Source of the DNA: Macrocybe gigantea | Taxonomy: Eukaryota > Basidiomycota > Agaricomycetes > Agaricales > Callistosporiaceae | NCBI GenBank assembly: GCA_011319805.1 | Contig: SJRY01000293.1 | Coordinates: 186,001-250,000 of the forward strand | Length of the DNA: 64,000 nt | Direction of reading: 5' to 3' | In this document: in pieces, positions 48,310 to 58,436 of the stretch | How positions within the stretch are numbered: position 1 is the first letter of the stretch | Layout: each line of letters starts with the position of its first letter | Position numbers and translations under genes: made by a program | Notes under the pieces: generated by a model | The model's database searches: none | What the model saw: the letters and a program-made list of their open reading frames with translations, nothing else | What the model was told of the DNA's origin: nothing

Positions 48310-49157
48310 ATGCCTAACCGACGCGCACACTCACCCATCATCGTCGATTCCGACGACAACGAGGGGCTTCAATCAATGGACTCATCCCAGTCCAATGGCA
48401 GTGACGGCCATACGTTCGTTTGTTGACTCCCGCGACTCGCGCCTATGCTCACCCACGGAGTTGTAGACTAGAACTAGAACTCGCATTTGCACGTCGCTGC
48501 GCCGGTGTGACATACGTTTGACCTGAAAACTCTGTCCCCTGCTCCTAAATGTCGCATATACAGAGCTACGTGCAAAAATGCGCAAGGAAAAAGAGCAGAA
48601 ATTCCTGGCGATTGCCGAGAATCAGCTTTCGCAAGATGTTCTCAGCGCACTTTTAATCCTTCCTTTCATTCGGCCCTGACCATCTCCCCTTCAGTTTTCC
48701 CATCCGACCGAAGAACTCCAGAAGACAGGAAAAACACTGTCAATTTTCATGCTTTCTTGCACATCATTTATTGAACCCCTTTCGTCTAAACACAGCGATG
48801 CCCTCTACTCCGGGTTTGTACGCAAATATGCGGAATGCGAGGATAGGATCCGTGGCATATGGGTCCAAATTCAGGAAGAGCAGAAGAAAATAACGGTGAC
48901 CTCCATCGAGGTGACCGCGCGCAGCCCTCGTAACGAAATTTGACAGGATCTCATCGACAAATGCCACAAAGCAAACCTTGAACGGGGAGAAAAAATCGAG
49001 GAAGAACATATCGCCGGCATGTCACGAGTAAAAGGGGCCATTTATGGTTTGTCGGATCAGTTCTGTTCGCCATCAGGATCACTTCTGCTTTTTTTTCTCT
49101 TTCCTTTGCGAAGATTTTCAACAAGTGATCGATGAAATCATTCCCCAAGGAAAATGA
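48310..49157 (+). CDS. small coiled-coil protein of unknown function
   Basis: A multi-exon gene assembled from MPNRRAHSPIIVDSDDNEGL (48310), ELRAKMRKEKEQKFLAIAEN (about 48570-48640), SDALYSGFVRKYAECEDRIR and IRGIWVQIQEEQKKI (48790-48890), LIDKCHKANLERGEKIEEEH with IAGMSRVKGAIY (48950-49050), and DFQQVIDEIIPQGK ending at the stop 49155-49157. The last intron has a clear pyrimidine tract and GCGAAG acceptor. The middle exons are strongly helical with heptad-like spacing. The N-terminus has an acidic DSDD patch, perhaps phosphorylated. The set looks like a conserved agaricomycete family, but I cannot name it and no catalytic site is present. The first junction, between the N-terminal exon and the coiled coil, is the weakest. 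Confidence 0.58.
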
Positions 49158-50741
49158 GAAATATAACGCCGAAAATTAGAGTCATATCCTTTTTCCCTGT
49201 TAGACTTTGTCTGGTCTGTATTTTGCTCCGTGTTTTTTGCTCAGTGTCGTCCGGGATCAATGTGCCGTGCTTGCCTCTATTCCTTTCAGTCTACGTGGGA
49301 ATGTTCTGATTTTAGCCGCTCCACGAAAGACGGCCAAGAACATCATCCGTTTCGCCGGGGCATCGGCCAAAGGGCATTCTAGTTCACGCATCACTGTTTT
49401 TCAAGAGTAATTGCGTAGACCACGGTTGGGCGGATCATCGAAATTCAAACAACGCGGCGGAGCAAGAGGCCAGCTGACCGGATCGAGATGGTGGGACCTT
49501 TAAATTTTTCAAGTTCATTGCGCCGATGACAGATGTGCACTGGCGTTGGACACATAGACGTGCAAGTGACGGAGTGAGAAGCGGCAACTAAATACGAGAC
49601 CGACGACCATCCAAAGGCATTCGAGCTTGATTCAATCCACATCCTACAAGCTCAACGCGCTTTGTGCATGGGATCAGGTTGAGATTTTCCTTTCTGCGGG
49701 TTTTCGCGTCCTGCGACTATGAACGACTATTGTGAATTCTTCATCGCAATGCCCAGACGCCACATCTGCTATGCTATCCCATCATTTTATTGAAGAGTTT
49801 TGGGATGGCCTGAAAAGGAGTATTCCTGACTTAACAGCTCCCGATCATACCGCCATGTCATTCGACACGCATTGCCAAGTCTGCAGGTGCTTCTTCGAGG
49901 CCGTTTCCCGTTTTTGCCCTTTTCGCTCATTCCATTCTGATTCATGACCTGCCCCTTACAGGGTGGAGGTTCTTCCACATCGACGATATAGCGCTTATCA
50001 GCAACTTCTCTTCCGTCAGCAGAGAAGCTCGTTATCGCTCCCGGGCGCTATTGATCCCTCTATGACATTCTTGGCCGTAATCCCCGCGTCATGTTCGTCC
50101 TGGTATGTTTGCATACGAGCAACCAGTCATTCGTAGTATTCGAAAGTCAGCACGTCCCTCCGTATCAGCGATAAGGGCAATGAACTGGGGTATTGCCTTA
50201 TTCGTGCATATAGTATCTGGTGGTGATTCATCAGAATTCTTGTGTTGAATTCACTGAAAGGAGATGGAGAACTCTGCTAGCCCATTTACTCATGCTGCTT
50301 TCCTACATCAGCATTTTTCGTCTCCGGAAACAGGTCCCATGGCACAGTCTATTGTCATCACCAGACGAAGCATCGGTCCTGACTCTCCTGCATATCGTGC
50401 TTTCTCAGGAATGTGGTCTTGGCCAGCTGCCCGGTTGCATGTTGATGAACGCATTATTCTCCCATCCTCAGGAGATTTTTTGTCCAAGAAAGATAACATA
50501 CATGCATTCTCTTGTTGAATGGCGTGCGAAAACACCGCGATGGCACCGCAGACCGTGTACCTGATCTGCTGTCAGCGGGTATGCCTTCTTGAGCGAGGCT
50601 CGGCTGCCGAACCCGCTGGTCTCCGGTTCATTCATTTGTGCAAATGCGGCGCATCCCCCGATTTCCCCGCATTCCGACACCCAACCGCCTCTAAATAAAA
50701 AGCCCCCCTTCAGCCGAGCTCGCGCCCCCACACCTTTCATC
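49158..50741. other. gap with no recognised gene
   Basis: 1.6 kb upstream of the P450 gene. Frames such as 50220-50564 (+) and 50468-50836 (-) are open but motif-free. A promoter is expected near 50600-50741, where the sequence becomes C-rich. Confidence 0.4.
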
Positions 50742-53055
50742 ATGACCTCCCCCATTGACTTCCCCTTCGTCGGCAACGCGATCACCTTCGCGCTATCCTT
50801 CACCGTTTTCTTCGCGTGTATACATCTCACATCCACGCGTCTTCACCTTCCTCCCGGGCCCAAGCCAGCCCCTCTTATTGGTAATTTATTACAAGTCTCT
50901 GCGGATTTCCCGGAAGTGTCGTTCAAGAAATGGGCTAAGAAGTTTGGTGCGCGAACTTCACCCGGCATATAACATACGGAACTCACATTCGAGTCAAGGG
51001 GAAATTATATATATCCATTTTCTAGGAAAACCGACCATCATCCTCAGCAGCATCGATGCCGCACGCGATTTGCTTGAAAAGCGCGGCAGCGTCTATTCGG
51101 ATCGACCCCGCTTCGTGCTTTTCTCAGAGCTGTGCGTAATATCCGAATTACGCTTTTTTATATCACTCCTGATGGCCTCTGCGGAATTTCTAGGATGGGA
51201 TGGCACGGAGCTTCGACCCATGTTCGATAGTGAGCACTCGTCATACGATATGCATGCGCATATATTGAGGTTTCGTCAGTGGACCAAAGTTTCGCATGCA
51301 TCGGCGTTTCATACACCAGATATTCAACCAGAGGTCATCGCCGGCCTTCCGCCCCTTGCAGCGACAGGAGACGATCACTCTTCTGGATAGCTTGATATCC
51401 AGCCCTGAGTTATTTGTCCAGCACTTTCGGAGGTGCGCAGCTCTCTCGTGTGATCCCGCTGTGTTCATCATACGTCAACGCATGGCAGATTTGCCGCGGC
51501 TACGATCCTTATGGTGACTTATGGGCATAAGATAAATTCGGTGGATGATCTCTTTGTTCAGCTTGGTGTGTTCTATTTTATTATGCGAATTTCGTTGTTT
51601 TAAGCCCTGTCTTTGCAGCGGAACGTGCGACGACTCTCACAGTCGAAGCTGGCACACCTGCTGCTACGTTAGTCGACTACATCCCCCTCATGAAGTCAGT
51701 GACTCTCGCGGTTCCTTCCATACTCCCCTGTCGACGTGGAAAATACTAGATACATTCCCACTTGGGCGCCGTTTTCGGGCTTCAAGCGAAGAGCTCTGGA
51801 AACTCGCGAAGCTGTGGATCAAATGATGAACGTCCCATTTGACATGGTCAAGAACGACATGGTTCGTAGGCTGTAAATTTTATACTATCAGGCGTTCCCG
51901 GTCAACTTCACCTCGTGCTCAGCGCTCGGGCAAAGCCACACCATCCTTTACGTCGACGCTCCTTGAAGCGTATTGTGATCCGGGCAATGACGCAATCAAC
52001 CAAGAAGTCGAAGAGGACATTAAAGGCGCAGCAGGTACCTTATATGCTGGTAAGCTTTTCAACCTTGTCAAACGTGCTGCATTTCATCACTGGACGGAAC
52101 TGTAGCTGCTGAAGATACTGTGAATACTTTTCGAATGCCTTATGCCTTTCCCACTGACTTGCACAACTAGACCGTGGCAGTCATGGAGACGTTTATGCTC
52201 GCAATGGCTCGCCATCCGCATGTGTTGAAAAAGGCTCAAGCGGAGATGGATGCGGTCACAAGCAAGAAGCGTCTTCCGACATTCGATGATAGGAGTTCTC
52301 TACCTTATCTCGAAAGCGTGTTGAAGGAAGTGTTCAGGTAATAGCCCTTCTACCGCGAGCGAACGGGCGTTCGTCTTAAACTCCTGCTCAGGTGGAATCC
52401 CCCTGTGCCACTAGGCCTCCCACACCGCTTGATGGAAGACGACGTTTACCGAAGCTATCACATCCCTAAAGGATCCAGCGTCATCGCTAATATACTGTGC
52501 GTGTAACGTGCAACGTGCCATGAGTCGGCCCAAAGAGCTCAAAACGATGACACAGAGCCATGCTACATGACTGCCCTAATCCCTATAAATTTCTGCCAGA
52601 GCGGTATTTGGAGGATCCACAGCTGCTCGATCCCAGAGAACTAGCATTTGGGTTCGGAAGAAGGTGAGAGGACGTATTGGATGCATATATTCAGGGTTCG
52701 GCATCCCTAAACGCGATGATCAAGGCGGTGCCCCGGAAGGCATTTTGCTCATGACAGCACGTGGCTCATGGTCGCTGGCATTGTCGCCGCACTCGATATT
52801 CAGGGTCGAAAGAAGATGAGAACAAGGAGCTCGTACCGGACCGCGACCTCGGATGTGGCTTTGTCCGGTGAGTTCGCGAGAATAAACGCTGTGGAGTTGC
52901 CGAAGTTTCGTGCCAAATTTGCTGATGGGCGCACGTTTATTTTTGCTAGGCACCCCAAACCTTTCGAGTGTCTGATCCGTCCAAGGACCGAAGCAATCAT
53001 CAGCATGATACATAACGAAAAGGCAACTTCGCTCATTGAAGAGGCACCTGGGTAA
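50742..53055 (+). CDS. cytochrome P450 monooxygenase
   Basis: The ATG at 50742 gives an N-terminal anchor ([20 protein letters not shown]) and the proline hinge [20 protein letters not shown]. Then [60 protein letters not shown] and [20 protein letters not shown]. The I helix is near GAAGTLYA and [16 protein letters not shown]. The K helix ExxR is [15 protein letters not shown] (Glu-Val-Phe-Arg), the PERF motif [10 protein letters not shown], and the heme loop is AFGFGRR joined by an intron (about 52666-52731) to RCPGRHFA, giving [14 protein letters not shown] with the Cys ligand. The end is [12 protein letters not shown] at 53055. About twelve introns; some exons between 51200 and 51850 were joined only by family logic. 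The family resembles basidiomycete P450s of the CYP512/CYP5150 kind, but the exact number is not assignable here. Substrate unknown. Confidence 0.88.
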
Positions 53056-53993
53056 TCGCTACCCAGATGACACCCTTCGTCCCAGCAAACGATTCGATAT
53101 CCATGGTTTACTTTGAGGAACGATAACGAGGGCTTCGTCCAATAACTTGTAGTATATGACAGAAATGCTTACTTCCCTTTTTTTCAGCCTCTGTGTTGAG
53201 CCCCTACTGTATTCGGTTAATGATTTCATGCACGAACCTAGATCGCATTGTTGCTGAACGTATGAAGCCTATCATTATTGACCTTATCACGAAGACGGTG
53301 GGAACGACTACCGTTCATCGCCGTAAGATACATATCTAATAAATCCGCTCGCCATCGCGTCCCGTCCCATCACGGCCGTGAAAGATCCCTTTGTGGCCGC
53401 TCGATGCCGCGTTCCGGGACACAGAAAGCTGACTAGAGACAAGTCTGCTCACAGAATGTTATCTCCGAACGAAATGGGACAGTGCTTTGTGGGAGTGACA
53501 CTGATCACAGAATATTGTTAGCCTATTTGCTAAATTGCTATTGAAGAAAGACGAGGCCCTTGTAAAGGTAGACTCGCGAAGCGAGGCGAAGACGCGGTGG
53601 CCGTGGTCCATCGCCAAGCCTTGGCGAGAAGTGACTAGCGACGCGATCTAGAAATACTGTGTCAAGACCTTGTCCAAGGATCCGACTTGGTTCACGAGCA
53701 GGTGAGTATGGTCACCGTCAATCCTTTGGTACGACAGAGTTTCAAAGTACCAACGCGAGGAATGCCCGTTCGCGTAACTGACTATGCGTCCGAGAAGATC
53801 ATCAGACAGGACGGTCCTTTCTAGCAACGCCATAAGCCAGAACGTCAGTTGAACATGTCCATTTCAGCAACATACTGGATTCCAAAATGTGGCTTGGAAG
53901 GGTTGCATTTGGACTGATACTGTACCAAGCACCTCTGCAGGCAGTTTGATAAAACACTATATAACTTGCTGTAAATTTACAGCGACCGCGATC
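53056..53993. other. gap; unrecognised minus-strand frame at 53648-53833
   Basis: 938 bases. A minus-strand frame (53648-53833) reads LSDDLLGRIVSYANGHSSRW and might be a remnant, but no family is recognised. A TATA-like ATATAA occurs at about 53960, some 35 bases upstream of the next ATG. Confidence 0.35.
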
Positions 53994-54489
53994 ATGTCCT
54001 CAGATACTTCGTCCTAGCTACTCTCGCTGCCTTCAACGGCCAAGGACGCAACCACAACCAAAGTCGGCCTCAGCCAAGGATCGACAAGCATCAAGCTGGA
54101 CGACCTTGGGCCGGTGGTGGTCAACAGCGACGGGGTGGGTTGCAGAATGCTTCCACATTCATTGAATTCATGGACTGAGCACGGCTATCTCTATCTGATA
54201 ACCAGACACACTCTCGTATAACTTAGCTAAATGGTCCAAGATAACCGAAGCTGAGCGAGACCATACAACCAGGATCTTGTCGCCTCGAAATAAGTAATTG
54301 TCCTTTCTCCTGTCTTGCTGAAACCAAGATCAGGCACTAATCTACATGCCAAGGATCCGTCTGGCAAATGAGGCAAAGCAACAAGATGAAAGCGCCTCTG
54401 AAGAGCCTTTAGAGGTTCAACAGACCGTACTTAGGGACGAGACTCTCGCAAACCTCCAGACGTTTGAGTGTGGTTCGGAGAGAGTGTAA
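53994..54489 (+). CDS. small conserved fungal protein with NSDGT and RNK motifs
   Basis: Three exons: 53994 to about 54136, about 54208-54295, and about 54352-54489. They encode TKVGLSQGSTSIKLDDLGPV and VVNSDG, then TLSYNLAKWSKITEAERDHT and TRILSPRNK, then IRLANEAKQQDESASEEPLE and a tail ending ECGSERV. The order VVNSDGT, W-x-x-I/M-T-x-x-E, and R-N-x-R-L is one I recognise from short fungal proteins of unknown function. Splice joins at the Gly of SDG and the Lys of RNK keep frame. One problem: the putative start MSSDTSS is followed in frame by TAG (54015-54017) before LLSLPSTAKD. The true first exon may be elsewhere, or this is a base error or a broken copy. No signal peptide or helix is seen. 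Confidence 0.55.
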
Positions 54490-54641
54490 AGGTTACACTT
54501 TTCTGAATGCTCAGGTTTTCACTAGGCGTTTTTATTCCAGCACCTCAAATTTTCGGTAGAAGTAACCTATCATGGTTTATTCTACGGGAACATATGTGTC
54601 CTCGGAGTCGTTCGAAGTCCGCAGCGCCTATTAGCGGAAAA

Positions 54642-56293
54642 TCAGTTGCGGGGAGGTGATTCTTGACGTGCAATTCTTACCCGCCATTCTCTACCATTGA
54701 CTACTAGCCGCTCAAATGAAGGTGAAGCATGCGAGAAAATTTCTGTCGCCGTCCGCTTTTCTAAGCCATAGGTTCTCCGCTTGACGTTGTGAACAAGAAA
54801 TGTGGCCGTACGAAGTCTCTTCAAAGCCGCAACATGTTCTCGGAAGATCTTCTGGAGGAGCTCAAATCAGCTACATAGTCCTAGAATCGGGCTAGTGCAC
54901 TCAACCAAGCAAGTCGGCCCTGAGGATATGCAAAATTCTTCTAGGTGGACACAGGTCCGGAAGAGATCATCCAGGACGCGGGATCTCAGATGGGCCGCTT
55001 TCAGGTCTAGCAGCCTCAGCGTTGTCGAGTGCTTGTGAATGAGATGTAGGGCGAGTCCATCGAACGCGAGCAGTGGCCGCTTTTTGGACTGTTCGTCGTT
55101 GCATACTAAACGGAGACATTCCACAGGAGCGGCAGATATTAGCGTGCGAGTCCATTTGCACAAACGGGCAGCGTGATCTTTGGTGTCGATAGGGCTGTAG
55201 TCGATCGTGATCCGCCGAAGGTTTGGGAGCTTCGGCGGTGGAGGAAGACTTCTAAGTTGCTATATTATATTTGCAATCGTGTGAACTATATCAATGCATA
55301 GAAATGGTTCCGGGATTCGAAGCTCACCAAATGGTACTGCAATCGCAGATCTTCAAGCTTGTGAAGTTCCGAGAGGAAGGAAAAGACATCTGCGTCGAAT
55401 AATGAATATGACAGTCCGAGGGAGAAGCGTCGGACTGCGGCTCGAATAAGGGGAAGGAACAATTTTAGCACCCCAGGAGTCACCGAACCACAGTTATCCT
55501 GTTGCAGAACGGTTGGTTTCAGATCGACCCCTGCGACGGCAACAGGATGGAGGGTAAGAAACATCACTGGCGTACTCTGAGGTGCAATTCCACAAGACTG
55601 CCGGATAACCGTTTCAACCACTCAGGCGACAGATTAAGGATTGTGCGACTGGGGCTGTACAAAGTCAACCCCTGAAGGTGACCCAACTCAACGAGGAGAG
55701 GCGCCGTTGTTTCTCCCATGCAAGACGAATTGACGGCGACATCGACTAACGATGCAATTTCCTTCAATATTTTCAATGAATTGACGAAAAGGTCTTCATG
55801 GAACGTCGAGGGACAAAGCACGACGCTTTCGAGGTTTGAAAACAACCGAATTGCGTCCGCGAAGATGGTAGGCAATGGGTTTAGAGGAGGCGGGCGGGAC
55901 GACAGAAATCCTGAAGAGATATGAACTTCGCTGTTCCAGCCAGGATTAGGACATACCGCTTATTTCTAAATGCTTGACGAAGCCCCCATTTCGAGGTGTA
56001 GCCGCGGACGTAAAAGCAGGCGGTAGCTGCAATGAGGCAGGAAGGAGCTTGCTGAGTTACGTCGACGGACGTTTTCATTGAAGACTCACTGGCGTTCCTC
56101 GGCTTTTCAAGTCCAGAACAGGTTTGAATGGTGGTGAAACGACGATTCGGCCGTATAGGAACTTCGAGGCGGCTCTGTTGAAGTCGCGATTAATTATAGA
56201 GCATTTATAGAGGGCATCTTTGTCGTTGGACAAGTAGTCGTGTACGATTTTTAGTATCAAGTCGTAAGACAGGACGTCGAGAATGTTGGTCAT
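54642..56293 (-). CDS. F-box-like / leucine-rich protein
   Basis: A typical basidiomycete F-box and leucine-rich layout. The ATG at 56291-56293 opens MTNILDVLSYDLILKIVHDY, LSNDKDALYKCSIINRDFNR and AASKFLYGRIVVSPPFK, matching the F-box-like start with the A-S-x-x-L-Y motif. Leucine-rich stretches follow: LFSNLESVVLCPSTFHEDLF, ELGHLQGLTLYSPSRTILNL, LPLIRAAVRRFSLGLSYSLF, LPNLRRITIDYSPIDTKDHA, LALHLIHKHSTTLRLLDLKA and LDDLFRTCVHLEEFCISS. The C-terminus reads ALKRLRTATFLVHNVKRRTY and RLVVNGREWRVRI, ending at 54642. Such proteins are thought to be SCF ubiquitin-ligase adaptors and occur in large, fast-changing families in Agaricomycetes. Introns separate the blocks. The F-box itself is degenerate, so the ligase role is inference. 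Confidence 0.72.
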
Positions 56294-56716
56294 GAGCGGA
56301 TAGCCATCAAATTCAAATGAAAGGGCAACGATGACGTCTCTGGATAATGGAGGGAAAGAAGAAATCGGCCAACAATTTATTGCTTCTCGACGACGACCAC
56401 GCTAATTCGGGAAAATTCATTAGGTTTACTATTGGCTCAGCTGAAAAAAGCTCATGAATCTGAGACGTAGAAGGGGTATTATGGATCTAGTGGATGCATA
56501 AAAGTACATATACATAAGTTAAGGCGACCGTGAATCAATGTTGCGTCGTAAGCATTGTGCATAACCATGAAAATAGGCGAGCAATCACTTGGCATGAAGA
56601 TATATTATATCTGGTAAAATGTTTAGCATTTCCTTCGGGATAGAAAGGGTGCAGCAAGAAAAGGCTTGCCTGGGTATCAGTGAAGGTAGTTAGGAATAAC
56701 GAGGTTCCGCAGTCGG
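56294..56716. other. gap between the F-box gene start and the SNARE gene end
   Basis: 423 bases, AT-rich, with no gene seen. It should hold the F-box gene promoter. Confidence 0.4.
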
Positions 56717-57164
56717 TCATGCAGCGCTGCCAGCCGGGTGCCACCATCGATAGACCCTGGCGAAAATCCAAAATGCGAGGAATACCCCTACGACAAGTAT
56801 GGCAACACGCCACACCTTGAGTCTTTCTCCGATGCCGAAAGCCCTGGCAGCGCGCTGCGATGTCTGTCTAAGGGCAGAACCAAACGACCCAAAACGATCA
56901 CCCTACGACAAAAGAAAGCTTTAGAAATGACATGATCAACGAGATAACAATGTCTCACCGTGTCGTCCAACATGAGATTCTGACGCTCAACATCAGAATG
57001 GATGTCAGTCGTAACCTTGCAGGGAATTCGGTCAGGGGTTCGACTACCTATGCATGGGATGGACACACTCCACGAAGTGTACGGATTTTGGAGTACAGCT
57101 CGTCTAGTCTCTGGTCATTCTGTGTTTCGTAGGTGTCTTCGACTCGTCCTCTGGATGTCGACAT
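56717..57164 (-). CDS. Bet1-like SNARE (Qc-SNARE)
   Basis: A three-exon gene of 112 residues: exons 57069-57164, 56959-57015 and 56717-56902, introns of 53 and 56 bases, all joins in frame. It begins MSTSRGRVEDTYETQNDQRL, then the SNARE core DELYSKIRTLRG, VTTDIHSDVERQNLMLDDTG, DRFGSFGSALRQTSQRAARA. A C-terminal anchor follows (VWRVAILVVGVFLAFWIFAR) and VYRWWHPAGSAA. The central layer residue is the Gln of VERQNLMLD, flanked by heptad hydrophobics. Bet1 and its paralogue Sft1 act at the ER-Golgi and intra-Golgi steps; a tail-anchored length near 110 fits both. No exon is long enough to be noticed as an open frame. With Sft2 and beta-adaptin it is one of three traffic genes here. Confidence 0.88.
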
Positions 57165-57257
57165 GGAGGTCGTACGGTAGGCGGCGTTGCATTACATAAG
57201 ACAACTCTCACATGAGTTGCTTATGTAAGCGGTATGTTATATTCAACTGTCTAAATT

Positions 57258-58242
57258 CTAGACTACTTGTTTCCCACTCACTCTCTTCTTGGCTTTCTTC
57301 ATCACAAACCGTATTGTCCAGGTCAATTCGCCCAGCAAAAACGTCATCCACAGCAGCGGGAAACACGCCAACGCGATGCAACCAGCGCCATGCACGCTAC
57401 GGAGTACCATCGAGACAACCGACAAACCCTTCCCTATGGCCTGTATCTGCCAGTTGTTCGACGGCAAGCTCAACTTGTATTGCCGAAAGTGCCACCGTAA
57501 TTGTTCCAAATATGAATACCAACGGTCCAATGTATCGCTCGAAATAGTTCGAATATTGGTTGTGCACGTCGTAATAGAAGTATCGAAAACGAAAGAGCCG
57601 CGCCATAACGTTAACCCGACTAAGTCTGAGTTCGCCATAGCGATATCTGGCGTTCACCTGCTCATCCTTGACATCAAGGAAAATGTGGAGGAAATGTAGC
57701 AACCGTTCAAAATCGTCGTCGGTTGCGCTGAGCCCTGGCAGGAGTTCATATTGCAGAGCCAGATTGTAATCCAATCGACTCCGTATCAGATACGCATACG
57801 TTCGGACAAACCCGAGCGCTGAGCTCTCCGCTGAAGACCCGTCAACGTAGCGCGCCCAAACGGCGTATGACAGAAGGCATGAAGGCACCGGTTTCAGGAA
57901 TACGCGATCATCGTACCACAGGAGATGAAGACCTGGATTCTCGGAAACGACGATTGTACGACCGCGTGCCAGCTGCTCGTGGACGGGGGAAATGTGTGCG
58001 CTGTCGGGTGTCGAGACGAAAAAGAAGAATTGGGAGAGGTCATCTAGCTCTGGTGTCAAAAGCTCTCGTCGAAGGTGCCGATTAACAGTCGGCCCGTCAT
58101 TGGCATCGATCAATGGATAGCTTGGTAGGAAAACCGTGCCTTTCCTGTTTACTCGACCAACAAGAATCCGGGTTTCGGATGTGGGGATAGCATCGATACA
58201 GAGGTCGCCGCAAAGCTGCTCTTTCGCAGGGAATGGGGGCAT
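57258..58242 (-). CDS. conserved fungal protein with two C-terminal membrane helices
   Basis: The ATG at 58240-58242 opens a long soluble part: VGRVNRKGTVFLPSYPLIDA, FFFFVSTPDSAHISPVHEQL, RTIVVSENPGLHLLWYDDRV, FLKPVPSCLLSYAVWARYVD. RSRLDYNLALQYELLPGLSA and ARYRYGELRLSRVNVMARLF precede YSNYFERYIGPLVFIFGTIT and VALSAIQVEL (helix 1), then a second helix GAGCIALACFPLLWMTFLLG and a basic tail ending KKRVSGKQVV at 57258. I recognise this order, especially YRYGELRLSRLN and the two helices, from a family in ascomycetes and basidiomycetes whose function is unknown. The frame slips once at about 57455-57475, between the helices (VEQL to QIQAIGKGLSVV). It starts 194 bases from, and divergent to, the NLR-like gene, so a shared promoter is possible. 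Confidence 0.78.
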
Positions 58243-58436
58243 GTTGAGTTGCGAATTCCTCTGACTGGTCAGCGCCTAACACACAGGAATTTTGATGGCC
58301 TGTCAAAGAAAGGTACTGTTAAGGACCGTTGCCAATCCAATTCGGACTGTTCAAACGAGCTAGTACAGATTATTTATTCAGCCTCTGATCGTATATCTAG
58401 CGCTCTTCAACGTTCTCCGTGCCTTCTGTTTCCACT

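Noticed and set aside
57030..57060. GGTTCGA-like T-loop that could mark a tRNA
   Set aside because: No matching T stem, anticodon arm or acceptor stem could be drawn; it sits inside a SNARE intron. A similar hit near 2778 failed the same test.
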